DNA from: Catellatospora sp. KI3
GTDB taxonomy: Bacteria > Actinomycetota > Actinomycetes > Mycobacteriales > Micromonosporaceae
DNA length: 64,000 bases
NCBI RefSeq assembly: GCF_029948125.1
Contig: NZ_JASAMB010000001.1
Coordinates: 744,001 to 808,000, forward strand
Direction of reading: 5' to 3'
The notes below the pieces were generated by a model. The model worked only from the letters and a program-made list of their open reading frames with translations, did not search any database and was not told the origin of the DNA. Positions 19,172-27,659 of this stretch are shown here, piece by piece (within the stretch, counting starts at the first letter, position 1; each line of letters starts with the position of its first letter). A program made the translations under genes and the position numbers.

Positions 19172-19209
19172 TAGCTCGGCCCGTCCGCCCCCTGCTCCAG
19201 TGAGGTGCC

Positions 19210-20199
19210 ATGACCACCGTGACCGTCGAGACGCCCACCGGAGCAGCGACCCCCGCCCGGGGCCAGAAGGCGCTGACCGAGGGCTCCCAGTCGAAGGGCA
19301 CTCTGATCGGCCTGTGGGCCTTCGTGGTGCTGCCCTTCCTGGCCCTGTTCGCGGCGGTCCCGGTCGCCTGGGGCGGCTTCCTGGGCTGGACCGACGTCGC
19401 GATCTTCGCGGTGATGTACGTGGTCACCGGCCTCGGCATCACCGTCGGCTACCACCGCTACCTCACGCACAGCTCCTTCAAGGCGACCCGCTGGCTGCGG
19501 GTGACGCTGGCGGTCTCCGGCGCGATGGCGGTGCAGGGCTCGCCCACCCAGTGGGTCGCCGACCACCGCCGCCACCACCAGTACTCCGACCTGGAGGACG
19601 ACCCGCACTCGCCGTGGCGCTTCGGCAACTCGGTGAAGGGCCTGGCCAAGGGCCTGTTCCACGCGCACGTCGGCTGGCTGTTCGCCCGCGAGCTGTCCAA
19701 CCGCACCCGCTTCGCCCCGGACCTGCTCGCCGACAAGGACATCCAGAAGGTCGACAAGCTGTTCGGCCTGCTGTCGCTGACCACCGCGATCGCGCCCGGC
19801 ATCGTCGGCGGCCTGGTCACCTGGTCGTGGCAGGGCGCGCTGACCGCGTTCTTCTGGGCCGGCCTGATCCGCATCGGCCTGCTGCACCACGTCACCTGGT
19901 CGATCAACTCGATCTGCCACGTGTACGGCGAGCGCCCGTTCGAGATGCGCGAGGGCGACAAGGCCTCGAACTTCTGGCCGCTGGCGATCCTGTCGTTCGG
20001 TGAGAGCTGGCACAACCTGCACCACTCGGACCCGACCAGTGCCCGGCACGGCGTGCTGCGCGGCCAGATCGACATCTCGGCCCGGGTGATCTGGTTCTTC
20101 GAGAAGTTCGGCTGGGCCACGAACGTGAAGTGGGCCAAGGAGGACCGGCTCCGGTCGAAGATGGTCGACCGCGACGCCCAGCCCAAGCTGGCCCGGTGA
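19210..20199 (+). CDS. Acyl-CoA (stearoyl-CoA type) delta-9 desaturase
   Basis: This membrane-bound di-iron desaturase introduces a double bond into acyl-CoA chains to adjust membrane fluidity. The three histidine boxes are clear: HRYLTH near residue 82, HRRHH near 119 and HNLHH near 268. Two pairs of hydrophobic segments surround them (LWAFVVLPFLALFAAVPVAW, VAIFAVMYVVTGLGITVGY). The protein has 329 residues and no cytochrome b5 domain. A TetR regulator follows 57 bp downstream, and palindromic operator-like DNA lies upstream. Confidence 0.95.
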   Translation: MTTVTVETPTGAATPARGQKALTEGSQSKGTLIGLWAFVVLPFLALFAAVPVAWGGFLGWTDVAIFAVMYVVTGLGITVGYHRYLTHSSFKATRWLRVTLAVSGAMAVQGSPTQWVADHRRHHQYSDLEDDPHSPWRFGNSVKGLAKGLFHAHVGWLFARELSNRTRFAPDLLADKDIQKVDKLFGLLSLTTAIAPGIVGGLVTWSWQGALTAFFWAGLIRIGLLHHVTWSINSICHVYGERPFEMREGDKASNFWPLAILSFGESWHNLHHSDPTSARHGVLRGQIDISARVIWFFEKFGWATNVKWAKEDRLRSKMVDRDAQPKLAR

Positions 20200-20255
20200 C
20201 GGCGCAGCTCGACGGCCCCCCACTGCCGCCCCCGTCCTCCTGGCAGGATGGGGGC

Positions 20256-20948
20256 GTGGTCGACGACGCGCGTGAGGTCCGGCAGGCGGCTGGCCGCCAG
20301 CCCGCCGCGCCCCCGAAGAGCGGTTCCCGGGTGCGGATGAGCTTTTCCCAGCGCCGCGAGCAGCTGATCGCGGTGGGGCGGCAGTTGTTCGCCGAGCGCG
20401 GCTTCGACGCGACCTCGATCGAGGAGATCGCCTCGCGCGCGAAGGTGTCCAAGCCGGTGGTCTACGAGCACTTCGGCGGGAAAGAGGGCCTGTACGCGGT
20501 GGTCGTCGACCGCGAGGTGACGGCGCTGCTGACCCGGGTGACCGGGGCGCTGACCGCGGGGCACCCGCGCGAGCTGCTGGAGCAGGCGGCGCTGGCGCTG
20601 CTTGATTACATCGAGGAGGAGACGAACGGCTTCCGGGTGCTCGTGCGCGAGTCGCCGGTGATGTCGTCGTCGGGCAACTTCTCGTCGGTGCTGAACGATG
20701 TCGCGCACCAGGTGGAGCACATCCTGGGCGCGGAGTTCAAGGGCCGGGGCTACGACCCGAAGCTGGCCGAGCTGTACTCCCAGGCCCTGGTGGGCATGGT
20801 GGCGCTGACGGGCCGCTGGTGGCTGGAGGTGCGCAAGCCGCGCAAGGAGACGGTGGCCGCGCACCTGGTCAACCTGGCCTGGCACGGCCTGTCGCACCTG
20901 GAGTCCAAGCCGACCCTGCTGATGAGCCGCAAGGCCGCGAAGGGCTAG
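20256..20948 (+). CDS. TetR family transcriptional regulator
   Basis: The N-terminal HTH is typical: REQLIAVGRQLFAERGFDAT, SIEEIASRAKVSKPVVYEHF, GGKEGLYAVVVDRE. An all-helical ligand domain follows (ALLDYIEEETNGFRVLVRES). Position after the desaturase suggests it senses acyl-CoA or fatty acid and represses that gene, like other desaturase-linked TetR proteins (inference). I chose the GTG at 20256 because GGATGGGGG precedes it; an ATG at 20337 is the shorter alternative. Its TAG stop shares the palindrome CTAG with the stop of the convergent DUF4383 gene. Confidence 0.88.
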   Translation: MVDDAREVRQAAGRQPAAPPKSGSRVRMSFSQRREQLIAVGRQLFAERGFDATSIEEIASRAKVSKPVVYEHFGGKEGLYAVVVDREVTALLTRVTGALTAGHPRELLEQAALALLDYIEEETNGFRVLVRESPVMSSSGNFSSVLNDVAHQVEHILGAEFKGRGYDPKLAELYSQALVGMVALTGRWWLEVRKPRKETVAAHLVNLAWHGLSHLESKPTLLMSRKAAKG

Positions 20949-21445
20949 CCGCGGGTCGCCGAGTGCGGCCGGACGGCGAACTTGTCGCCGGGGCGGGTGC
21001 TGTGCCGCAGCACCTCTTCCGCTTCGGACTCCGACGGGGTGCCGGTCTTGCCGTACAGTCCGGCGATCATCAGCACGATGCCGATGATGAACGAGACTAT
21101 GCAGGTGGCGACCTCGAAGTTCAGTTTGTTCTCCGGGGTCTGCATCACCAGCAGCATGATCAACCCGGACAGCATGAACACCACGCCGCCCCACAGGTTG
21201 ATGAAGTGGTCGATGTTGCGGCCGATGATGGCGCCGCCGAGCACGATCGCGCCCACGATGATGGACAGCCAGGAGAACGCCGGGTTGGTCTTGAGCCCGA
21301 GCGCGTGGATGTCCGCGCGGCTGAAGAACGGCTCGCCCGCGGTCTGGATGGCACCGACGATCCCGAACGTCAGCAGGTAGGCGCCGCTCACCCCGGCGAG
21401 GAACCGGTACTGCGGCCGGAAACGGTGGTTGATCGGTAGGTGCAT
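20945..21445 (-). CDS. DUF4383 membrane protein (first of two tandem paralogues)
   Basis: The 166-residue protein has four predicted membrane helices: FLAGVSGAYLLTFGIVGAIQ, WLSIIVGAIVLGGAIIG, LWGGVVFMLSGLIMLLVM and VATCIVSFIIGIVLMIAGLY. The N-terminus MHLPINHRFRPQYRFLAG is typical of DUF4383. A charged cytoplasmic tail of about 30 residues follows. The function is unknown. The next gene upstream (21607-22029) is a paralogue, and family A copy 4 lies between the two. Confidence 0.85.
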   Translation of the reverse strand: MHLPINHRFRPQYRFLAGVSGAYLLTFGIVGAIQTAGEPFFSRADIHALGLKTNPAFSWLSIIVGAIVLGGAIIGRNIDHFINLWGGVVFMLSGLIMLLVMQTPENKLNFEVATCIVSFIIGIVLMIAGLYGKTGTPSESEAEEVLRHSTRPGDKFAVRPHSATRG

Positions 21446-21540
21446 ATCCGCATTGTGCCCCGATCCGACCCCGCTCGAACCTCAAAGCGGCAACTGACCG
21501 GCGATCGACCTTGGCGCCCGTTCACCTCGGCCACTTAGCA

Positions 21541-21604
21541 TCGACGGTGGCCTATCCAGGAGACGGAATCCGCCGATTCGTCTTCCAGATAGGCCACCGT
21601 CAAT
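21541..21604. repeat. Family A palindromic repeat, copy 4 (covarying arms)
   Basis: The outer arms read GACGGTGGCCTATCCAG and CCAGATAGGCCACCGTC. Compared with copy 1, GACGCTGG has become GACGGTGG and CCAGCGTC has become CCACCGTC, so both arms changed together. It ends two bases before the stop codon of the second DUF4383 gene (minus strand). Confidence 0.9.
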
Positions 21605-21606
21605 GT

Positions 21607-22029
21607 TTAGCGCCGCTTGGCGACGCGGGCGTACATGCCCGCGGTGAGCAGGATCGAACCGATCGCGTACGACGCGATGCAGGTCGCCAGCGTGAAGTTG
21701 AGGACGTTGTGCTCGGTGCCCATCAGCGCCAGCATGGCGGTCCCGACGATCAGGAACGCGGCGCCGATCCAGGTGTTCACGAGCCGGTCCAGGTTGTGGC
21801 CGACCAGGGTGGCCAGCAGCACGAGCACTCCGGCGGCCAGCGAGGCGTACGCGAAGGCGGGGTTGGTGCGCAGGCCCAGCGCTCGCGCGTCGCCCGCCGC
21901 GAACAGCGGGTCGCCCTGGCTCTCCAGGTAGCCGAGCACGCCGAACGCGAGCACGAACAGCCCGGTGAGCAGTGCGAGTCCCCGGTACAGGGGGCGCAGG
22001 GAGTGGTTGACGGGCATGTGCGAAGCCAT
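21607..22029 (-). CDS. DUF4383 membrane protein (second tandem paralogue)
   Basis: The 140-residue protein shares the MPVNHSLRPLYRGLALLTG start, the four-helix plan and segments such as LGLRTNPAFAYASL and ATCIASYAIGSILLTAGMYA with its neighbour, so the pair arose by tandem duplication. It lacks the charged tail of the first copy. The function is unknown. It follows the ABC-F gene by 62 bp in the same direction. Confidence 0.85.
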   Translation of the reverse strand: MASHMPVNHSLRPLYRGLALLTGLFVLAFGVLGYLESQGDPLFAAGDARALGLRTNPAFAYASLAAGVLVLLATLVGHNLDRLVNTWIGAAFLIVGTAMLALMGTEHNVLNFTLATCIASYAIGSILLTAGMYARVAKRR

Positions 22030-22091
22030 GTCACTGCTCCGAGTGGTGCGAGGGGGGATGACCGGGGCACCCTACCAACCCCCCTCGGCGC

Positions 22092-23894
22092 CTACTCCTG
22101 CCCGATCAGCTCCGCCAGCTCCAGCCACTCGTCCTCGAGCAGCCCGCGCTCGTCCTGCAGCGCCTTGAGGCTCGCGTCCAACTCCGCGATCTTGGCGAAG
22201 TCGGTGGCGTGCTCGGCCATCTGCGTGTGCAGCTTCTCCTCGCGCTGGTTGAGCTTCTCGATCTGCCGCTCGATGCGGCTGGTCTCCTTCTTCGCCGCCC
22301 GGACCTCGGCCGCGCTGGGACCGCCGCCGGCCGGCTTGACCGGTGCCGCGCCGGCCTGCGCGCGGGTGGTCGTGGCGGCCGAGGCCGGTTCGACCAGTCG
22401 CAGGTACTCGTCGACGCCGCCGGGCAGGTGGCGCACGGTGCCGTCGCCGGGCAGGGCGTAGACGGCGTCGCAGACCCGCTCGACCAGGTACCGGTCGTGC
22501 GAGGCGACGATCATCGTGCCGGGCCAGGTGTCGAGCAGGTCCTCCAGCGACGCCAGGGTGTCGGTGTCGAGGTCGTTGGTGGGCTCGTCGAGGATGAGCA
22601 CGTTCGGCTCCCCCGCGAGCAGGCGCAGCAGCTGCAGGCGGCGGCGCTCACCACCGGACAGGTCGGCCACGGGCGTCCAGACGCGGCGGTCGGTGAAGCC
22701 GAACACCTCGGCCAGCTGCGCGGCCGACAGCTCGCGGTCGCCGAGCTTGACCCGCCGGGCGACCTGCTCGACGGCCTCCAGCAGGCGCAGCTCGCCGGGC
22801 AGTTCGGTCAGCTCCTGGGACAGGAACGCGGGGCGTACGGTCTTGCCCGCGCTGAACCCGTTCGCCTCGCTGACCCCGGCGAGCAGCCGCAGCAGCGTCG
22901 ACTTGCCCGCGCCGTTGGCGCCGAGCAGGGCGATGCGGTCGCCGGGGCCGACGTGCCAGGTGACCTTGTTCAGGATCAGCTTCGGACCGGCGTGCAGGGT
23001 GACGTCCTCCAGGTCGTACACCTGGCGGCCGAGGCGGGCGGTGGCGAGCTTGGCCAGGGTGACCTCGTCGCGCGGGGCGGGCACGTCCGCGATCAGCGCG
23101 TTGGCGGCGTCGATGCGGAACTTGGGCTTGGAGGTGCGGGCCGGCGGGCCCCGGCGCAGCCAGGCGATCTCCTTGCGGAGCAGGTTCTGCCGCCGCGACT
23201 CGGTGACGGCGGCGACCCGCTCGCGCTCGGCGCGGGCCAGGATCCAGGCCGCGAAGCCGCCGTCGTACGCCCGGACCTGCTGGTCGGCGACCTCCCAGAT
23301 GCGGTTGCAGACCGCGTCGAGGAACCACCGGTCGTGGGTGACCACGACCAGCGCGCCCTTGAGGCTCTTGTTCAGGTACGTGGCGAGCCAGTTGACGCCC
23401 GCGATGTCGAGGTGGTTGGTCGGCTCGTCGAGGATGACCAGGTCGGCGGGGCGCACCAGCAGCGCGGCCAGGGCGATGCGGCGGCGCTCGCCACCCGACA
23501 TCGGGCCGACCGGGGTGTCCAGGCCCAGGCCGGGCATGCCGAGCCCGTCGAGGATGGCCCGCACCCCGGAGTCGCCGGCCCACTCGTGCTCGGCCTCGAA
23601 CGCGGCGGGCAGCCAGGCGTCGCCGAGCACCACGTCGCGTACGGTCGCCTCGGCGGTCAGCGTCAGCGCCTGCGGCAGGGCCGACACGCGCAGGTCGCGC
23701 CGGTGGGTGACCCGGCCGCTGTCGGGGTCCTCGGCCTTGGTGAGCATTCGCAGCAGGGTGGACTTGCCGGAGCCGTTGAGGCCGACGACGCCGATGCGGT
23801 CGGCGTCGTCGAGGCCGAGGGAGACGTCGGTGAGCAGCGGGCCGGTCGGACCGTAGCCCTTGCTGACCCGGTCCAGATTGATGATGTTGGCCAT
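22092..23894 (-). CDS. ABC-F family ATPase (ribosome-associated, Uup-like)
   Basis: The 600-residue protein has two ABC ATPase domains and no membrane domain. The first has Walker A GLNGSGKST, signature MSGGERRR and Walker B LVILDEPTNHLDI. The second has GANGAGKST, LSGGERRR and LILDEPTNDLDT. A C-terminal coiled coil follows (about 520-600; KKETSRIERQIEKLNQREEK). ABC-F proteins act on the ribosomal E site, in translation factors or antibiotic protection. The C-terminal coil resembles Uup. It is the last gene of the P450-rsmA-ispE-ABC-F run, 8 bp after ispE. Confidence 0.93.
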   Translation of the reverse strand: MANIINLDRVSKGYGPTGPLLTDVSLGLDDADRIGVVGLNGSGKSTLLRMLTKAEDPDSGRVTHRRDLRVSALPQALTLTAEATVRDVVLGDAWLPAAFEAEHEWAGDSGVRAILDGLGMPGLGLDTPVGPMSGGERRRIALAALLVRPADLVILDEPTNHLDIAGVNWLATYLNKSLKGALVVVTHDRWFLDAVCNRIWEVADQQVRAYDGGFAAWILARAERERVAAVTESRRQNLLRKEIAWLRRGPPARTSKPKFRIDAANALIADVPAPRDEVTLAKLATARLGRQVYDLEDVTLHAGPKLILNKVTWHVGPGDRIALLGANGAGKSTLLRLLAGVSEANGFSAGKTVRPAFLSQELTELPGELRLLEAVEQVARRVKLGDRELSAAQLAEVFGFTDRRVWTPVADLSGGERRRLQLLRLLAGEPNVLILDEPTNDLDTDTLASLEDLLDTWPGTMIVASHDRYLVERVCDAVYALPGDGTVRHLPGGVDEYLRLVEPASAATTTRAQAGAAPVKPAGGGPSAAEVRAAKKETSRIERQIEKLNQREEKLHTQMAEHATDFAKIAELDASLKALQDERGLLEDEWLELAELIGQE

Positions 23895-23902
23895 GGTGCC
23901 GC

Positions 23903-24862
23903 CTAGCCTATCCGGGCGCCGTGGACGGGGCCGTGCGCGAGCTGCACCCCGCGGCACAGGCCCGACTCGGTCAGCGCGGCGGCCACGTCGGCGCCGTGCG
24001 CGTCGTCACGGGCCAGGAACACGCAGGTGGGGCCGCTGCCGGAGACCAGGCTGGCCAGGGCGCCGGCCTTGTCGCCGACCGCGAGGGTCTCGGCCAGCTG
24101 CGGGCGCAGCGAGATCGCGGCGGCCTGCAGGTCGTTGCCGAGCGCCTCGGCGAGCACCGCCGGGTCGCGCTGGCGCAGCGCGCTGAGCAGCTCGTCGCTG
24201 CTGCCCAGCGGGGCGGGGGCGCGGCCCTCGGCCCGGAGCCGGTCGAGTTCGCCGTACACCTTGGGGGTGGACAGGCCGCCGTCGGCGAAGGCGACGACCC
24301 AGCTCCAGCGGTTGGCGCGGGCCAGCACCGGGCTGACGGCCTCGCCGCGGCCGGTGCCCAGGGCGGTGCCGCCGTACAGCAGGAACGGGATGTCGGAGCC
24401 GAGCGTGGCGGCGATGCGGGCCAGCTCGTCGCGGCCCAGGTTGGTGCCCCAGAGCGTGTCGAGGGCGACGAGGGTGGCGGCCGCGTCGGCGGAGCCGCCC
24501 GCCAGACCGCCCGCGAGCGGGATCTGCTTGCGCAGGTGCAGCCGGGCCTGGGCGGGGACCTTGGCGGTGGCGGCCAGGGCGTTGGCGGCCCTGATGACGA
24601 GGTTGGAGTCGTCCAGGGCCAGCTCGCCGACGCCGAGGCCCTGCATGGTGAGGGTGAGGGTGTCGCCGGGGCGGGCGGTGATCTCGTCGTACAGGGAGAT
24701 GGCGTGGTAGACGGTGTGCAGTTCGTGGTAGCCGTCGGGGCGGGCGGGGCCTACGCCGAGGTGGAGGTTGATCTTCGCCGGGACGCGTACGCGCACCGGA
24801 CCTGACGGCACCGCGGCCAGGTCATCGTCGTCGCCGTCGCCCAGCGTCCACGCCTCAGTCAC
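23903..24862 (-). CDS. ispE: 4-diphosphocytidyl-2-C-methyl-D-erythritol kinase
   Basis: This GHMP kinase of the MEP isoprenoid pathway phosphorylates CDP-ME at the 2-hydroxyl. Motifs are VRVPAKINLHLGVGPARPDG, the ATP-binding loop PLAGGLAGGSADAAATL, DIPFLLYGGTALGTGRGE, and MSGSGPT-like VSGSGPTCVFLA. It has 319 residues. Its place after rsmA is conserved in actinobacteria (ksgA-ispE). The N-terminus has a short Asp-rich addition. Confidence 0.97.
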   Translation of the reverse strand: MTEAWTLGDGDDDDLAAVPSGPVRVRVPAKINLHLGVGPARPDGYHELHTVYHAISLYDEITARPGDTLTLTMQGLGVGELALDDSNLVIRAANALAATAKVPAQARLHLRKQIPLAGGLAGGSADAAATLVALDTLWGTNLGRDELARIAATLGSDIPFLLYGGTALGTGRGEAVSPVLARANRWSWVVAFADGGLSTPKVYGELDRLRAEGRAPAPLGSSDELLSALRQRDPAVLAEALGNDLQAAAISLRPQLAETLAVGDKAGALASLVSGSGPTCVFLARDDAHGADVAAALTESGLCRGVQLAHGPVHGARIG

Positions 24863-24886
24863 GCGCCCAGCCTACTGGCCCCCGGT

Positions 24887-25744
24887 TCAGCCCTTCGCGG
24901 CGGCGAGGGCGGCGAAGGCGTGTACGTCGAGCTGCTCGCCCCGGGTCTGCGGGTCGATCCCGGCCGCCCGCAGCAGCTCCTCGGCCGCCGGGGCGCTGCC
25001 GGCCCACCCGGCCAGCGCCGCCCGCAGCGTCTTGCGCCGCTGCGCGAACGCCGCGTCGACCACCGCGAACACCTTCTCCCGGGCCACATCGTCGCGCGGG
25101 GGTTCCCGCCGGGTGAACCCGACCAGCCCCGAGTCCACGTTCGGCACCGGCCAGAACACCGCCGGGGGCACCTTCCCCGCCTGCTTGGACGAGGCGTACC
25201 AGGCGAGTTTCACCGACGGTACGCCGTAGATCTTGCTGCCGGGGCCGGCGGTGAGCCGGTCGGCGACCTCCTTCTGCACCATCACCAGCCCGTGCCGGAC
25301 CTCCGGCAGCTCGGCCAGCAGGTGCAGCACCACCGGCACGGCCACGTTGTACGGCAGGTTCGCCACCAGGGCCGTGGGCGCCGGGTCGAACTCGGCGGCG
25401 GTGACCCGCATCGCGTCGCCACTGTGGACGGTGAGCCGGCCGACCAGCCCGGGGGCGCGCTCGGCGGCGGTGACCGCCAGGGCGGCCGCCAGCGGCGGGT
25501 CGATCTCGACGGCGTGCACGTGCGCGGCGGCGGGCAGCAGGCCCAGCGTCAGCGAGCCGAGCCCCGGCCCGACCTCGACGACCACGTCGGCCGGGTCGAG
25601 GTCGGCGGCGGCGACGATGCGCCGGATCGTGTTCGGGTCGTGCAGGAAGTTCTGCCCGAACTTCTTGGTCGGCGCGACTCCGAGCCGCGCCGCCAGCTCC
25701 CGGATCTCCGCCGGGCCGAGCAGTCTTGCCTGTTCAACGGTCAC
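24887..25744 (-). CDS. rsmA: 16S rRNA (adenine1518/1519-N6) dimethyltransferase
   Basis: RsmA/KsgA dimethylates two adjacent adenines near the 3' end of 16S rRNA. Motifs are [20 protein letters not shown], the SAM-binding [16 protein letters not shown], the catalytic motif [16 protein letters not shown], and [14 protein letters not shown]. The 285-residue length is normal. ispE follows by 24 bp and a P450 precedes by 9 bp, at the position where mycobacteria carry rpfB. Confidence 0.97.
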   Translation of the reverse strand: MTVEQARLLGPAEIRELAARLGVAPTKKFGQNFLHDPNTIRRIVAAADLDPADVVVEVGPGLGSLTLGLLPAAAHVHAVEIDPPLAAALAVTAAERAPGLVGRLTVHSGDAMRVTAAEFDPAPTALVANLPYNVAVPVVLHLLAELPEVRHGLVMVQKEVADRLTAGPGSKIYGVPSVKLAWYASSKQAGKVPPAVFWPVPNVDSGLVGFTRREPPRDDVAREKVFAVVDAAFAQRRKTLRAALAGWAGSAPAAEELLRAAGIDPQTRGEQLDVHAFAALAAAKG

Positions 25745-25753
25745 GGGTAAAGG

Positions 25754-27076
25754 CTATCGGCGCACCGTCATGGGCAGTCCCCCGGCCGGGCGGATGGTGG
25801 CCTGGCCCTGCAGCCGCAGGGTGTGCCCGGCGGGCAGCTCCAGCCGGACCCGGGGCAGCAGCGTGGCCAGCACCAGCGCGATCTCGGCCTCGGCGAAGCG
25901 GTTGCCGACGCACAGGCGCGGCCCGTCCCCGAAGGGCAGGTACGCCTCGCGGCCCGGCTGGGCCCCGTCGGCGAACCGCTCGGGGCGGAACTCGTGCGGC
26001 TCGGGCCAGTAGTCGGGGTCCAGGTGCACCACGTACGGGCTGAAGAACAGGATGTCGCCGGGCTTGACCGGGTAGCCGCCGAGCTCGGTCGGCGCGACCG
26101 GGCTGCGGTCCAGCAGGAACACCGGCGCCCAGCGCCGCAGCACCTCCTTGACCACCTGGTCGAGGTACGGCAGCCGCCCCAGGTCGGCCATGGTCGGTTC
26201 GCGGCCGCCGAGCACCTCGGCCAGCTCGGCGCGCAGCCGGTCGGCGATCTCCGGGTGCCGGGCCAGCTCGTAGCAGGCCCAGGTGAGCGCGGTGGCGCTG
26301 GTCTCGTGCCCGGCGAAGAACATGGTCAGCAGCTCGTCGCGGATCTCGGCGTCGGTGAGCTGCGGGCCTCCTTCGGCGTCCTTGGCGTTGATCAGCATGG
26401 AGAGCAGGTCGGCGCCGTCGGCGCCGGACTCGCGGCGGCGCCGGATCAGGTCGTACGCGATGGCGTCCACACGGGCGACGCTGGCCCTGCGCCAGCGGTG
26501 GACCCTCGTCGGCAGCCAGGTCGGCAGGATGCCGAAGGACAGCAGGTACGCGTTGAGCGAGTCGACGAAGTCGTGCACGGCCGCGAAGACCTGGTCGCCG
26601 TCGTCGTCCACGGTGAACAGCGACGCCCCGACGATGCGCAGGGTCAGCTGCGTCATCTCCTCGACCACGTCGACGCGGGCACCCTCGCGCCAGCCGTCGA
26701 CCAGCCGCCGGGTCTCGGCCGTCATGATCTCGCCGTAGCGGGCGATGCGCCGGGTGTGCAGGGTCGGCAGCATGATGCGGCGATGGCGGCGGTGCTCGGC
26801 GCCCTCGCGGGTGAGCAGCCCGTCGCCGACGTGCCCCTGCAGCAGCCGGGTGGTGCGCCACGACTTGGCGAAGTCCTGCGGGCGCTCGACCAGCATCTCG
26901 TGCACCAGCCGCGGATCGGCGACCAGGATCATCGACATCGGACCCATGCGCAGGCGGCTGAGGCCGCCGAGCTGGCGGGCGGTGCGGTCGAGGAAGCCGG
27001 GCATGTCCCGGTTCATCTCCAGCAGGTGGCCCAGCAGCGGCAGCCCCGGCGGCGACGGGATCGTGGCGGCGGTCAC
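25754..27076 (-). CDS. Cytochrome P450 monooxygenase
   Basis: All P450 marks are present: the I-helix oxygen-binding motif FFAGHETSATALTWA near residue 250, the K-helix EVLRRW near 308, and the haem-binding loop FGDGPRLCVGNRFAEAE with the ligand Cys near 388. The protein is soluble, 440 residues, with no N-terminal anchor. The AGHETSA loop and overall pattern resemble fatty-acid-type (CYP102/CYP110-like) P450s more than typical antibiotic tailoring enzymes; the substrate is unknown. No ferredoxin gene is adjacent. It leads an apparent operon with rsmA, ispE and the ABC-F gene. Confidence 0.94.
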   Translation of the reverse strand: MTAATIPSPPGLPLLGHLLEMNRDMPGFLDRTARQLGGLSRLRMGPMSMILVADPRLVHEMLVERPQDFAKSWRTTRLLQGHVGDGLLTREGAEHRRHRRIMLPTLHTRRIARYGEIMTAETRRLVDGWREGARVDVVEEMTQLTLRIVGASLFTVDDDGDQVFAAVHDFVDSLNAYLLSFGILPTWLPTRVHRWRRASVARVDAIAYDLIRRRRESGADGADLLSMLINAKDAEGGPQLTDAEIRDELLTMFFAGHETSATALTWACYELARHPEIADRLRAELAEVLGGREPTMADLGRLPYLDQVVKEVLRRWAPVFLLDRSPVAPTELGGYPVKPGDILFFSPYVVHLDPDYWPEPHEFRPERFADGAQPGREAYLPFGDGPRLCVGNRFAEAEIALVLATLLPRVRLELPAGHTLRLQGQATIRPAGGLPMTVRR

Positions 27077-27260
27077 CTCCGCAGGTTAGACGACATCGAT
27101 CTCCAGGCACCAGCACCGGGCACGATGATCGATACCACGATGCCCCGCCCGCCGTTCGGGCAGCGGGTGACCGCCTACCGGCCCGTTGACCAGCAGTGTC
27201 GGACTGCCTACGGTCAGCGCACTTGATTCACGTCTTCATTCATGTATGGAAAGGACAGCC

Positions 27261-27617
27261 GTGAGCTGGTACCTGAAGGTGCTGCAGAACTACGTGACGT
27301 TCTCCGGGCGGGCCCGCCGCAAGGAGTACTGGATGTTCTTCCTGATCAATGTGATCATCGTGGGCGTCCTGTTCGCCCTGGCCGGCTCCACCGAGGTCCA
27401 GGCCTTCTACTACCTGTACCTGCTGTACATCCTGGGCACCGCTCTGCCGTCCCTGGCGGTGGTGGTGCGGCGACTGCACGACATCGGCAAGTCGGGCTGG
27501 TGGGTCTTCATCACCCTCATCCCGATCATCGGCAGCTTCTGGCTGCTGATCCTCATGGTCACCGAGGGCCAGGGCGACAACCAGTACGGCCCGAGCCCGA
27601 AGGCGCTGACCGCCTGA
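27261..27617 (+). CDS. DUF805 family membrane protein
   Basis: The 118-residue protein begins with the DUF805 hallmark YVTFSGRARRKEYWMFFL. Three hydrophobic helices follow (LINVIIVGVLFALAG, YYLYLLYILGTALPSLAVVV, WVFITLIPIIGSFWLLILMV), then VRRLHDIGKSGWW and a short tail ending DNQYGPSPK. The function is unknown. I chose the GTG at 27261 (AAAGGA five bases upstream); an ATG at 27246 would add five residues. Confidence 0.9.
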   Translation: MSWYLKVLQNYVTFSGRARRKEYWMFFLINVIIVGVLFALAGSTEVQAFYYLYLLYILGTALPSLAVVVRRLHDIGKSGWWVFITLIPIIGSFWLLILMVTEGQGDNQYGPSPKALTA

Positions 27618-27623
27618 TCCGGA

Positions 27624-27656
27624 CCGGCGGGTGCGGCGTCTGGCCGCACCCGCCGG
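27624..27656. terminator. Bidirectional hairpin terminator between DUF805 and tatD
   Basis: CCGGCGGGTGCGG and CCGCACCCGCCGG form a perfect 13-bp stem with a 7-base loop between two convergent stops. Confidence 0.8.
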
Positions 27657-27659
27657 GCT

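Larger units (their letters stand above)
18904..19209. other. Non-coding region between tRNA-Gln and the desaturase gene (306 bp)
   Basis: No gene is supported. It holds a perfect 17-bp-stem hairpin at 18986-19028 and two adjacent small palindromes before the desaturase gene. It must also contain the divergent promoters for tRNA-Gln/glmU and the desaturase. Confidence 0.7.

Noticed and set aside
25754-27076. P450 as part of an antibiotic biosynthesis cluster
   Set aside because: The surrounding genes are core (rsmA, ispE, tatD, metG) and there are no biosynthetic or ferredoxin genes next to it.
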